64,000 nucleotides of DNA from Clostridia bacterium (GTDB lineage: Bacteria > Bacillota > Clostridia > Christensenellales > CAG-314): contig JAFTHP010000028.1 in the NCBI GenBank assembly GCA_017457305.1, forward strand, positions 39,821 to 103,820, in the 5' to 3' direction. Both the position numbers and the translations under genes were made by a program. Position 1 is the stretch's first letter. Every line of letters starts with the position of its first letter. The notes under the pieces are model-generated. The model had not been told where the DNA came from and ran no database searches. It worked only from the letters and a program-made list of their open reading frames with translations. Positions 25,828 to 34,043 of this stretch are shown here, in pieces.

Positions 25828-28029
25828 ATGAGCAAAAAAATATTTAGTATCATTTTGGCTCTTATCCTTGTTCTTTCGTTGGTGTCCTGCAAGCCCGACG
25901 AACCACACGTTTGCACCAGTGCGTGCACCATTTGCTGGCGTTGCACCAATCTAGAGTGTGAAGATCCTGGTTGCGCAGATAAATGCCCAGGTCACGCCCC
26001 AGTTCACAGTTGCGAAAGCAAATGTGCAACTTGCAACAAATGCACCGATACGTCCTGCACCGAAAGCGTTTGTGCAGACAAGTGCCAAGGTCATGCGCCT
26101 GCGCACACCTGCCAAAACGTTTGCGATACCTGCGGTAAGTGCACAAACACAAACTGTACCGAAACAGCTTGTTCAGATAAATGTCAAGGTCACGTTCCAC
26201 CACACAGTTGCCAAAACGTATGCGACGAGTGCGGAAAATGCACCAATACCGCTTGCGCTGAAGCTGTTTGTGCAAACAAATGTCAAGGTCACGAACGCAC
26301 ACCAGTTATCTTCCTAGCGGGCGACTCCACGGTAAAAACATACGAAGACGGTCAATTTATTGCTGGTTGGGGACAATTTTTGTCCTACTTCCTTGGCGAA
26401 GACGTAGTTGTTAAGAACACTTCCAATGGTGGAAGAAGCTCTCGTTCCTTCATCAACGAAGGCAGATTGTTTGATATTGCTGGTTCTTCCTACACCTTCT
26501 CCGAAAATGGCGGCAACTCCATTGCTTATGACATTCAAGCAGGCGACTACTTGTTTATCCAATTTGGCCACAATGATGACGACACCAAGATGTCTTCCTC
26601 CTACAAAACCGTCTACGACAGAATGACTCCGCTAGGAGAACCCGATGCAAACGGAATCTACCCCACGACTCCAGGCGAAAAGATGCCAACAACCTATCTT
26701 CCCGAAGAATTCCTTAACAACGTAAGCGATGCTGAAAAATCCAAAGCAGAAGAAACCCTTGCAAAGTATGGTAGCACCTACTACGCTTACGGAAGCGGTA
26801 CTTTTAAGTGGTATCTAAAGCAATACATCGACTTTGCAAGAAGCGTTGGCGCAATTCCTGTTCTTGTAACTCCTGTTGCAAGAGTAAAATTTAGCGGTAG
26901 CGAAATTATTGGCGGAGCTGGACTTCACGGCGAAAACTTTGCCTACGTAGAAGCTGTTCGTCAACTTGCTCAAGAAGAAAGTTGCTTGCTAATCGACTTG
27001 TTTGCCGACAGCAAACAAATGCTAGAAACAGCAACACCAACTTATGCAAACTTCTTGATGGCTCTAAAACCAAACGACCTAACTGGCGCTTGGCCATCTG
27101 CCTACGACACAGCATACGGCAATGCAGATGCTGGCTACACTGACATTGAAGGAACACACTACAACAAATATGGTGCATATCTTCAAGCAGCAGCTGTTGC
27201 CCAAGCAATTATTGCAAATGCAAGCGACTACACCTTTGCAGATAAGGTTTTAACTACACCAACCAACTTTGTTGATCCATCCAACCTTATGAGCAAAAGC
27301 ACAGCCGCCGCAATTGAAGCGCTGTTTACTACAGTCAACGTTACCAATCCAAATAGAACTTATCCTTTGCCTGGCCCAGTAGTTGAGCTTATCAACACAC
27401 TTCCAGCCCTAGAAGATATTACCAACGAAAACTACGTTGCTGTAGGCAAAAAATGTGCAGAAATCCGCGTGGCATACAATGCTCTCAACGCAGACGATCG
27501 CCAAGCAGTTACAAACTACTCCGCACTGGAAGCTGCCGAAGCAAAAGTAAAGGAATTGGAACTTGCTAACAGACCTACTCCAATAAAGGTTGTTGTTTTC
27601 AATGCTGACGCGCTGTCACAAGATACTTACGACTCCACTGTTGTAGAAGGCGAATTTACGTTGGTTGCCACATCCGACAAGACTATGGAAAAACAAGCCG
27701 GAGCAGTTACCTATACCTACAACGGAGTAACCTACGAGCAGGAATGTCGACTCAAGATTGGCGGCAAAGCAAGCTTTGGCAAAAACAGATACGTATCCTT
27801 TACGGTTGACGGTCCTTGCACAATTACCATTGTGGCTCAATCTTCTAATGCTGCTCAAGTAAGAACAGTTGCTATGGTTGATGCATCCACCGCTACTGTT
27901 GGCACCTTCGAAGCTGGCGGGTCTGTTACTATAACCACCGTTGAAATCGATACTGCCGGCACCTACTCAGTAGGTAGCACCGGCAGCGGAATTTACATTT
28001 ACTCCATCATTATTGAATACTTCGAATAA
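25828..28029 (+). CDS. Secreted lipoprotein: cysteine-rich repeats plus SGNH/CE12-type esterase
   Basis: A 733-residue exported protein. The signal peptide ends in lipobox LVSC21. Residues 29-155 are four cysteine-rich repeats. Residues about 160-490 form an SGNH hydrolase of the rhamnogalacturonan acetylesterase (CE12) type: block I LAGDST with nucleophile S167, block II NGGRSS, block III QFGHNDDD and block V EGTHYNKYGA with the catalytic histidine. A helical linker and a C-terminal beta-sandwich-like module (about 590-733) follow and may bind glycan. AAGAGGTG precedes the ATG at 25828. It probably removes acetyl groups from pectic side chains at the cell surface. The substrate is inferred from family motifs. 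Confidence 0.85.
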   Translation: MSKKIFSIILALILVLSLVSCKPDEPHVCTSACTICWRCTNLECEDPGCADKCPGHAPVHSCESKCATCNKCTDTSCTESVCADKCQGHAPAHTCQNVCDTCGKCTNTNCTETACSDKCQGHVPPHSCQNVCDECGKCTNTACAEAVCANKCQGHERTPVIFLAGDSTVKTYEDGQFIAGWGQFLSYFLGEDVVVKNTSNGGRSSRSFINEGRLFDIAGSSYTFSENGGNSIAYDIQAGDYLFIQFGHNDDDTKMSSSYKTVYDRMTPLGEPDANGIYPTTPGEKMPTTYLPEEFLNNVSDAEKSKAEETLAKYGSTYYAYGSGTFKWYLKQYIDFARSVGAIPVLVTPVARVKFSGSEIIGGAGLHGENFAYVEAVRQLAQEESCLLIDLFADSKQMLETATPTYANFLMALKPNDLTGAWPSAYDTAYGNADAGYTDIEGTHYNKYGAYLQAAAVAQAIIANASDYTFADKVLTTPTNFVDPSNLMSKSTAAAIEALFTTVNVTNPNRTYPLPGPVVELINTLPALEDITNENYVAVGKKCAEIRVAYNALNADDRQAVTNYSALEAAEAKVKELELANRPTPIKVVVFNADALSQDTYDSTVVEGEFTLVATSDKTMEKQAGAVTYTYNGVTYEQECRLKIGGKASFGKNRYVSFTVDGPCTITIVAQSSNAAQVRTVAMVDASTATVGTFEAGGSVTITTVEIDTAGTYSVGSTGSGIYIYSIIIEYFE
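25912..26292 (+). repeat. Four 99-bp coding repeats (33-residue cysteine-rich units)
   Basis: Four in-frame units begin at residues 29, 62, 95 and 128. Each follows C-x3-C-x2-C-x2-C-x4-C-x4-C-x3-C and ends in (C/Q)xGH-type QGH or PGH. Seven cysteines per unit give 28 in 127 residues. Such units occur in secreted clostridial proteins; a disulfide- or metal-stabilised stalk is the likely role. Confidence 0.9.
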
Positions 28030-28044
28030 TCATCACAAACAAAA

Positions 28045-28079
28045 CAAAGGACTGCAGTTTTTACTGCGGTCCTTTTTTT
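28045..28079 (+). terminator. Terminator of the CE12 esterase gene
   Basis: AAAGGACTGCAGT and ACTGCGGTCCTTT form a long stem with a TTTT loop (one mismatch), followed by a run of T. Confidence 0.88.
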
Positions 28080-28102
28080 GACACCCTAACAGTAAAAAGC
28101 TA

Positions 28103-28131
28103 TTGAAAGGTATGTTTGCATGTGATATAAT
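28103..28131 (+). promoter_or_regulatory. Sigma-A promoter of the HSL-type esterase gene
   Basis: TTGAAA (28103-28108), a 17-bp spacer and TATAAT (28126-28131), 26 bp before the start codon. Confidence 0.8.
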
Positions 28132-28157
28132 TGCAAAAAAGCCAAAGGGGATAGGAT

Positions 28158-29096
28158 ATGTCCAAATACAAGATAAACAGGGAGTTTTTCCCTTTTTCCC
28201 ACTTTACACCACCCATCAGCGAAAAATTTCTTGCACTGGCAGTACCACACATGAAAACGCCAAAATACATCTACAAGGATAAAGCGTTAGACGTGACCAG
28301 ATACGAGATTAAAAGCTTTGATAATGCACAAATAGAATGCTTTGTTATGTCGCCAAAGGGTATACAAAACAATGCGCCTTGTCTAATTTATCTTCACGGT
28401 GGCGGATTTGTGCTTGCGGCAGCAGGTTACCACTACAAAAATGCTATGCGCTACGCAAAGGAAGTTAACTGCAAGGTTGTGTTTGTAAACTACCGACTTG
28501 CACCAAAACACAAGCACCCTGTGTTTTTTGAAGACTGCTATGCTGCAATGTGTTGGACCTACGAAAACGCTCAAGCGTTGGGCATTGATACTTCGCTAAT
28601 CGGCATTGGCGGTGACAGTGCTGGCTCCACGTTGGCAGTAGGTGTTTGCTTGATGGCTAGGGATAGGTTGCACCCTATCAAATTTGCCTTTCAAATGCTA
28701 CCATACCCATTTTTGGACGCACGCAACAACAGCGAATCTTGCAAAAGATTTACCGATACCCCAATGTGGAACTCAACCTTGTCCTGCCGCATTGCTCCAA
28801 TGACACAGGTGGACAGGCAAAACCCCAACTACGTTTACTATTCCCCTGTAGAAGCAGAAAGCTTTGACCATCTTCCCCCTGCATACATTGAAACCGCCGA
28901 GTTTGATTGCTTGCATGACGACGGAATTTTGTATGCTCAAAAACTGCAAAGTGCTGGTATAGCGGTTGTTTTGAAGGAAACCAAGGGCACAATGCACGGC
29001 TTTGATATAGTTCAAAAAGCCAAAACCACCAAAGCCGCCCTTCAACAAAGAATAGCATTTATGCAACAATGCTTTGACAAAATACAAAACAAATAG
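28158..29096 (+). CDS. Alpha/beta-hydrolase esterase of the hormone-sensitive-lipase type
   Basis: A 312-residue esterase/lipase. The oxyanion-hole motif HGGGFVL (about residues 80-86) and the nucleophile elbow GGDSAGS (serine near 155) are the marks of the HSL/GDXG family. The catalytic aspartate is in EFDCLHDDG and the histidine in MHGFD. No signal peptide is seen, so it acts in the cytosol, probably on short-chain esters. GGGGAT precedes the ATG and a consensus promoter lies upstream. It follows the secreted CE12 esterase but has its own promoter; a role in processing released ester fragments is only a guess. Confidence 0.9.
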   Translation: MSKYKINREFFPFSHFTPPISEKFLALAVPHMKTPKYIYKDKALDVTRYEIKSFDNAQIECFVMSPKGIQNNAPCLIYLHGGGFVLAAAGYHYKNAMRYAKEVNCKVVFVNYRLAPKHKHPVFFEDCYAAMCWTYENAQALGIDTSLIGIGGDSAGSTLAVGVCLMARDRLHPIKFAFQMLPYPFLDARNNSESCKRFTDTPMWNSTLSCRIAPMTQVDRQNPNYVYYSPVEAESFDHLPPAYIETAEFDCLHDDGILYAQKLQSAGIAVVLKETKGTMHGFDIVQKAKTTKAALQQRIAFMQQCFDKIQNK

Positions 29097-29136
29097 ATTG
29101 TCCATTGCACCACCGTGCGCAGTGTTGACAAAATAA

Positions 29137-29170
29137 ACATGGCGACTACCTAGTAGCCGCCATTTTTGCT
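29137..29170. terminator. Bidirectional terminator
   Basis: ATGGCGACTAC and GTAGCCGCCAT pair around CTA with one mismatch and T or A runs outside. It separates the esterase gene from the convergent unknown gene. Confidence 0.75.
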
Positions 29171-29191
29171 AAAAATCAATATTCTGTTGAG

Positions 29192-29653
29192 CTATTCGTC
29201 GTCATGCCCGAACAATAGCTTGTCGTATGGGTTGGGGACGTTTGGATCGTAGGCTGGTGGGGTGTACAAGTGGTAGCCCTTCACCTTGAAGCTCTCGTTC
29301 ATCAGCCACTCTGGCCACTCTCGGATGAGCAACTCGCGCATTTGTTCGCAGTCCTTTAGGTCGTTGGGGTCTTTGAAAAATGGGTAGATGCCGTTTTCAA
29401 TACACATCTGGTTGATCTTTGCAAAGTGTTGACGATACTTTTCGCGCACACCTTCCACCACTGCTGGATCATCATGGTTGGGGATGGCAAGCAAAATGAA
29501 TTCGTTAGTCGTGTAGGGATCTTTGAGAAACTTTACAATAAGAAAGTTGAACATCATCGTGTTTTGGTGTGGATCCAACATATCAACAAGGTCTAGACGT
29601 TTGTTCCACTCGATTCCACGCGTCATATAGTCTAACATGCTGTACTCTGCCAT
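29192..29653 (-). CDS. Hypothetical protein
   Basis: A 153-residue soluble protein I do not recognise. It is rich in acidic and aromatic residues, with long amphipathic helices in the middle (PAVVEGVREKYRQHFAKINQ) and a proline-rich, extended C-terminus (YTPPAYDPNVPNPYDKLLFG). AAAGGAG stands 8 nt before the ATG at 29653, which makes the longer frame to 29791 unlikely. No signal peptide or membrane segment. It is the last gene before the accessory block at 29.8-35.7 kb. Confidence 0.65.
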   Translation of the reverse strand: MAEYSMLDYMTRGIEWNKRLDLVDMLDPHQNTMMFNFLIVKFLKDPYTTNEFILLAIPNHDDPAVVEGVREKYRQHFAKINQMCIENGIYPFFKDPNDLKDCEQMRELLIREWPEWLMNESFKVKGYHLYTPPAYDPNVPNPYDKLLFGHDDE

Positions 29654-29847
29654 TATGTTTACTCCTTTGCAAATGTGTTTTATAGCCAAACTCATTATAG
29701 CAAAAAATTTACACAAAGTCCACAGTAATATGAATTTAGAAAAACAGAAAGAATCCAAACCTTGTGCTTGTCCTTGTTTTGTTTCGACCATAGGGGATGG
29801 TCGCGATTATGGAAAAGGAAGAAGATATTGATATAAAAATAAGGTCG

Positions 29848-29927
29848 GTTTCAAATTGGAAATTTCGGTTTCAAAGTCAAAATTTTTGTTTCAAACTCGA
29901 TTTTTTTGTTTCAACGTGCTTTTTGCC
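29848..29927. repeat. Four tandem imperfect 20-bp repeats (left array)
   Basis: Units begin at 29848, 29868, 29888 and 29908, exactly 20 bp apart. Each starts with (G/T)GTTTCAA and ends in a T-rich tract. The array is followed at 29960-29971 by the perfect palindrome CTCCCCGGGGAG. No gene overlaps it. The spacing is close to two helical turns, suggesting a cooperative protein-binding array. A related array lies in inverse orientation at 35431-35489. Confidence 0.75.
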
Positions 29928-29977
29928 GTTAAAATCAACGAAAATGACCGGTTTTGTCGCTCCCCGGGGAGTAATGA

Positions 29978-30017
29978 TAAATGCCGCTTACATCAAATGA
30001 TGCAGACGGCATTTATG
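29978..30017 (-). terminator. Terminator-like hairpin downstream of the DUF6809 gene
   Basis: AAATGCCG and CGGCATTT flank an inner ATCA/TGAT pair, 9 bp beyond the stop codon of the minus-strand DUF6809 gene. Confidence 0.6.
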
Positions 30018-30025
30018 TTTTATTG

Positions 30026-30304
30026 TTAGTTTCGATAATCGGCGGAGAGAATATCTATCGCGATGTTCGCACCGAGCCGGAACGCATACACGAAAATTGA
30101 CTTTTCAGCAAGACTCGCATACTCGCTCCGACAATCGTCGAACCGCTCAAAAATATCCTTTTGCTCGTCCGTCATTGTCGTGATGAGATCGTCGTATTGC
30201 CGGGCCATGTATTCCATCAAGCGCTTCATCTCAGGCGTGTTGGTTCGGCTGTCGGTCTCCGGAGAAATATTTCCGTGCCACAATTCTTCAAGCGTACTTC
30301 TCAT
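30026..30304 (-). CDS. DUF6809 family protein
   Basis: A 92-residue helical protein with the N-terminus MRSTLEELWHGNISPETDS that marks DUF6809, a family seen in clostridial mobile and accessory regions. The rest is amphipathic helix (MKRLMEYMARQYDDLITTMT) and a C-terminal segment FAFRLGANIAIDILS-like in character (YAFRLGANIAIDIL). AGGAGGTGA precedes the ATG at 30304. No biochemical function is known. Its presence supports reading 29.8-35.7 kb as acquired DNA. Confidence 0.8.
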   Translation of the reverse strand: MRSTLEELWHGNISPETDSRTNTPEMKRLMEYMARQYDDLITTMTDEQKDIFERFDDCRSEYASLAEKSIFVYAFRLGANIAIDILSADYRN

Positions 30305-30393
30305 AAGCTCACCTCCTTGTAGCATCATACATTACCATAAGGCGGGGCATAAGTCCAGATAACTTTTTGTGAACAAAAATGTTATTTTTACAA

Positions 30394-30436
30394 TAAAAAC
30401 TTAGACTGTGAGTTAATAACCTTACTCACAGTCTAT
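30394..30436 (-). terminator. Terminator of the DUF262-HEPN operon
   Basis: TAGACTGTGAGT and ACTCACAGTCTA form a perfect 12-bp stem (30402-30435), followed on the minus strand by AAGTTTTTATTG. It lies about 80 bp beyond the stop of the third operon gene. Confidence 0.8.
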
Positions 30437-30518
30437 TGTAAACCGATTATTGAAGTAGTAAAATTTATTTTGAATAGCCAGGTATAAGTATGGATTACTT
30501 TTTGGGAATAAAATGATG

Positions 30519-31457
30519 TTAGTATTGATTGATCTTAAAGAAATCGAGCAAAACCATTCTGGCGAGATGGAAAGCGTTATCCGCATCGTAGATGGTAAGT
30601 TCTAAAACTCGATCCCCGACACTATGAGAAGCGAGACAACTTCTCATATAACTCAATTCTAGAATTGCATCAGTTATTCCTATGTTAAAATCTTTAATGC
30701 CATTTCCGTCATTCCATTCACAAGGATTGTCTGAGCTTACAACATTGTGCTTAAATGGACGCGAGATTCCGTTTCGAGAAAGCCACATGATATTTGTTTC
30801 AGGATTGATTCCGTTAGTTTGAAGTGCGGTTTTCAATCTTTCTAAAACTTCCGGATTCCAGGCTTTTCCATCGTGAGTTACACTGCTTTCGTTCGTGCCG
30901 TCGTCTAATTTCTTTATAATGATTTGCAGTCCTAGTTCTTCTAAAATTGAATAGCAGGCAACCACAACATTGGCTATTCTGATGTTTTCGGTGAGAACCG
31001 TGTTTCTCTCGATGGGCTCGTTAACCGGATGTAGATCCATAGGATGGAGAAAAAAGGTTTCATGAGCTACATGGTATTTGCATATAGCATTTTTATAACG
31101 TTGATTGCTGTAACATTTTTGAACTAAAAGACAGGCTGAGTAAGCTTCGTCATCGCCTTGACATGCTGAGAATTTTGGATCTCCAGTAGGAGTGGCCAAC
31201 AGTCCAAAGAGATCATAGTGATTGTATGCTGCAACGACTGTATATGCCGCACAGAATAAATCTATAATATAATTTCGAACTCGCTCGTCGCTGTATTGTA
31301 TGGATAATTCGAAAATATTACCTTGGTTTGTGCTCACCCCTAGTTTTTCATAATGCTTTCCGTGGTTTGTAAAAACAAACTTTGTAGTGTAGTCAAGCAT
31401 TAATGTGGCGGGGACATCCTTTTCGGATATAAAGCAAAGTTGTAATGAAAATAACAT
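30519..31457 (-). CDS. Unknown protein, third gene of the DUF262-HEPN operon
   Basis: A 312-residue protein I do not recognise. It has no signal peptide or membrane segment. Near the C-terminus the helix ELSYMRSCLASHSVGDR, with an R-x5-H spacing, followed by DNAFHLARMVLLDFF resembles the end of HEPN domains. That would make it a second HEPN-like protein or the partner of the first; this is tentative. It starts 3 bp after the HEPN gene stop without a clear ribosome site, so translational coupling is likely. The operon ends in a strong terminator. Confidence 0.7.
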   Translation of the reverse strand: MLFSLQLCFISEKDVPATLMLDYTTKFVFTNHGKHYEKLGVSTNQGNIFELSIQYSDERVRNYIIDLFCAAYTVVAAYNHYDLFGLLATPTGDPKFSACQGDDEAYSACLLVQKCYSNQRYKNAICKYHVAHETFFLHPMDLHPVNEPIERNTVLTENIRIANVVVACYSILEELGLQIIIKKLDDGTNESSVTHDGKAWNPEVLERLKTALQTNGINPETNIMWLSRNGISRPFKHNVVSSDNPCEWNDGNGIKDFNIGITDAILELSYMRSCLASHSVGDRVLELTIYDADNAFHLARMVLLDFFKINQY

Positions 31458-31460
31458 AAT

Positions 31461-32132
31461 TTATGTAATGGTCAAATCTTTTATGGCTTCCTCAATGGAA
31501 ATAGCATAAAGCACCGCCAAATTGTAGAATTTGCGGATATCTTCAAAGGTATCGGACAATCCATGAATATAATCATGAGCCACCCGGTTGCGGCGAAGTT
31601 TAAGACTTAAAAATGCTCGCTCAGCATCTTCAAAAGAGGCATTTTTGAGTTGTTCTAGCAGCTCATCGGCGGTAACATAATCCAAAGCAAAACTGTCATT
31701 AACATCAAATAATGGTTCTAATTTGTCCACGATACTTTGTGTTTCGCTAATCTTTCTTGCTTTTTCTGCATTGAATATAGAAGCCGCAGAGGATTCAAAG
31801 ACATTCCCCCCAAACAAAGCGTAAAAGTCACTTGCGATTAACTCTTCCGTTTTTGTTCTTGGATTTAGCGTTTTGAATTTTTTATACATTTGGTCTACGA
31901 CTGAAGTTCCTAGAGCGTGTATCAAGGGATAGTGCGTCGCAATTGCTAGTTTGGGATTGTCATAAAAGTCTTGGCAGGCATTTTTTATATTGCGCTCAAA
32001 AGAACTTGCGGCGCTCATAGTTAACACCTTAGGATAATTTTTCATAACCAGTCGTTCTGAACGCAACGTGTTGGAATCTTCTTCGTACTCTTTTATGAGC
32101 TTGTCCAACTCGGCATATCGATTACTGCTCAT
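31461..32132 (-). CDS. HEPN-domain protein (probable ribonuclease-type toxin or effector)
   Basis: A 223-residue all-helical protein. The motif LKLRRNRVAHDYIHG near the C-terminus holds R181-x4-H186, the RX4-6H signature of catalytic HEPN ribonucleases. Its overall pattern, with an N-terminal long helix and a final FYNLAVLYAISIEEAI helix, fits the stand-alone HEPN group found in defence loci (MAE_28990 or RiboL-PSP-like). GAGGAAT precedes the ATG. It lies 4 bp after the DUF262 gene and 3 bp before the third gene. RNA cleavage triggered by infection is the family-based hypothesis; nothing in the sequence names the target. Confidence 0.75.
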   Translation of the reverse strand: MSSNRYAELDKLIKEYEEDSNTLRSERLVMKNYPKVLTMSAASSFERNIKNACQDFYDNPKLAIATHYPLIHALGTSVVDQMYKKFKTLNPRTKTEELIASDFYALFGGNVFESSAASIFNAEKARKISETQSIVDKLEPLFDVNDSFALDYVTADELLEQLKNASFEDAERAFLSLKLRRNRVAHDYIHGLSDTFEDIRKFYNLAVLYAISIEEAIKDLTIT

Positions 32133-32136
32133 TTTA

Positions 32137-33318
32137 TTATTCCTCGATAAACCTTATGAGCTGCTTCGCACGGTTGATTCGCCCCCTGATATTATCAGTA
32201 GATGAAGAACCGGAAAGTAGATATGAAACAAATTCTTTATCTTCCTTCAACATATCAAAGGAATTGGGATCTATTTTCTTGCTAACTGTGGTTTGGTGAT
32301 CGTACGCATTAGTGCAAGCGGCCACAAATACGGATTCAAATAAAGTCTTGGAAAATCTATTATTACGGAAGAATGCTTTTTCTCCAAGGGAAGAACAAGC
32401 AGCAATGAAGGACATAAAGAGATTCTCAAGGTAAGCATTTTCCTCCTGGGTAAACTTTTTCGTTTTATAGGAGAAGGAGTTTAAAAAGTTTACCATTTTT
32501 GGAGCATAATTATTTCCATCAATTAGCAATGCAAAAGAGCGCAAGATCAGCTCAATATCATTGCTGTGCAAGTCTTGTGTGGGCTTACCCATCAATGCTC
32601 GCCATTCTTCTTTAGCATTTAGCCTTACTAGCACTTTGTAGAAATTACAATAGTACAAACTTGCACGGATTTCTTGTGCATTGAGTGGAGTGCCGCCAGT
32701 ATTCAGTCTATTGAAAATTTCAAACATCGAAGAACTGTCGTCATCGGGTTTGTTTTGGCGTACAACGACGGTTCTTAGGAAACGACGCAATCTAAGTTTA
32801 ATTCGAGTATCTTTTTCAAGGTCAGCGAAACCCTTTCCATGGTATTTGCTCTTAGACGAGGAGTCATCGCATAAGTCAAGTTTGAAATCTTTGAAAATGC
32901 TGTTGTTTGTTAAAAGATCGGTGAGCTCTTTTCCTTCGTTGATTCCTTCTCGAATTGTAAAACGAGAGTCCGCATTTTTGGGGAATCTGCCTTTTACAAA
33001 GAAATACATGGACAAGAAACGCTGTTGGCCGTCTATGATCTTATAGGTGTTATTGTCATCGCCTTCGGTGTAGAAGAAAAGCTCAGGGACAGGCAATCCA
33101 AGAATAAGAGATTCTACTAACTTAGAAGCTTTCTTTATATCCCATACATAATTGCGCTGAAAAAGCGGAATCTCAATGATTCCTGAATCAATCATATCAA
33201 CAATATTTGCGGGAGTTAAATCGCGGGGGCTTGTAGTTATATCATATTCCACTATTGCCTCCTCGCCAACATCTTTTTCTTCTTCAAAGAAATCGTCAAC
33301 AATTATCTTTGATTCCAT
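32137..33318 (-). CDS. DUF262 family (GmrSD/ParB-like) protein
   Basis: A 393-residue protein with a DUF262 domain: IPLFQRNYVWDIKKASKLVES, GLPVPELFFY and the ParB/Srx-like IDGQQR (D96-R100), then FEIFNRLNTGGTPLNAQEIR. The DGQQR motif binds nucleoside triphosphate and can act as a nuclease or nucleotidase in GmrSD-type restriction systems. No DUF1524 HNH domain follows; the C-terminal 160 residues are helical. GGAGAG precedes the ATG at 33318. As first gene of an operon with an HEPN protein, it probably acts as sensor or regulator in an antiphage or toxin-antitoxin module. Confidence 0.85.
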   Translation of the reverse strand: MESKIIVDDFFEEEKDVGEEAIVEYDITTSPRDLTPANIVDMIDSGIIEIPLFQRNYVWDIKKASKLVESLILGLPVPELFFYTEGDDNNTYKIIDGQQRFLSMYFFVKGRFPKNADSRFTIREGINEGKELTDLLTNNSIFKDFKLDLCDDSSSKSKYHGKGFADLEKDTRIKLRLRRFLRTVVVRQNKPDDDSSSMFEIFNRLNTGGTPLNAQEIRASLYYCNFYKVLVRLNAKEEWRALMGKPTQDLHSNDIELILRSFALLIDGNNYAPKMVNFLNSFSYKTKKFTQEENAYLENLFMSFIAACSSLGEKAFFRNNRFSKTLFESVFVAACTNAYDHQTTVSKKIDPNSFDMLKEDKEFVSYLLSGSSSTDNIRGRINRAKQLIRFIEE

Positions 33319-33460
33319 TTATTTCTCTCCTTTCAGTATACTCATTTAAGCAGATTTATATACATAGGCACTATAAAAGAACAAGTGCGCTTATATATTA
33401 TATCACAACATCCAACATTTTTCAACAGTATGTATTAACAATCAAACCATTTCTCCAAAA

Positions 33461-34021
33461 TCACATCTTCGCACTCTTGTCCTTCAACCACATGAGCGCC
33501 GGTTCGCGTTTGATTTCTGTGAAGCCTAGTTTAGCGGCACAGCCGAGCATGCGCTTGTTACCACTCCATGTTCTTAAAATGAAATGGTTTTCCCCAAACT
33601 CGCGGTAGTATTCCATAAAGGCAGTTAATGCCTTGGTTCCAATTCCTTTACCCCAACAATCCATCTCGCATATTTCAATTCCTAATTCACGAATAGAATT
33701 GTTTTCGATAGCATTTTTTGTGGGATCAATAGAATCCCAGGGGGTGTTTTCAAAATCCTTAGTAATAAAGTGGGATGATACCAAACCAACATGACGTCCA
33801 TCTGCTTCGATTTCGAATCGCCAGCGAATAGCGTTTTCTGGCATATTTTCCATAATTTCAATCATGTTCGCTCTTAGTTCATCGGGATCAACTTCTTCCA
33901 TTACTGCTCAGGGAGCGTCTGCATAAAACCATGCAGTATCTACATTAGTCCAACGAATCTCATCTTCAATATCAGAAAGTTGATAATCTCGAAGAACAAT
34001 ATTCTCGAATTCTATTTTCAT
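33461..34021 (-). pseudogene. GNAT acetyltransferase interrupted by an in-frame TGA
   Basis: The frame from the ATG at 34021 (GGGAG upstream) encodes a GNAT N-terminus, MKIEFENIVLRDYQLSDIED, and continues to ADAP, where TGA at 33908-33910 stops it. The same frame goes on without any shift through GCA-GTA-ATG into 146 further codons. These carry the acetyl-CoA binding region EMDCWGKGIGTKALTAFMEYY and the end ILRTWSGNKRMLGCAAKLGF. A single base change (TGG to TGA is the simplest) would explain it. Restart at the ATG at 33901 would make a truncated protein lacking the first strand. TGA ends other genes here, so recoding is unlikely. Confidence 0.8.
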
Positions 34022-34043
34022 ATTGTTATCTCCCGCTCTACAA

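Noticed and set aside
29848..29927. Tandem repeats considered as a CRISPR array
   Set aside because: Units are only 20 bp including the variable part, there are no distinct spacers, and no cas genes are in the window.
33908..33910. TGA read as tryptophan (alternative genetic code)
   Set aside because: Other clear genes end with TGA, and none of the well-known proteins in the window contains an internal TGA.
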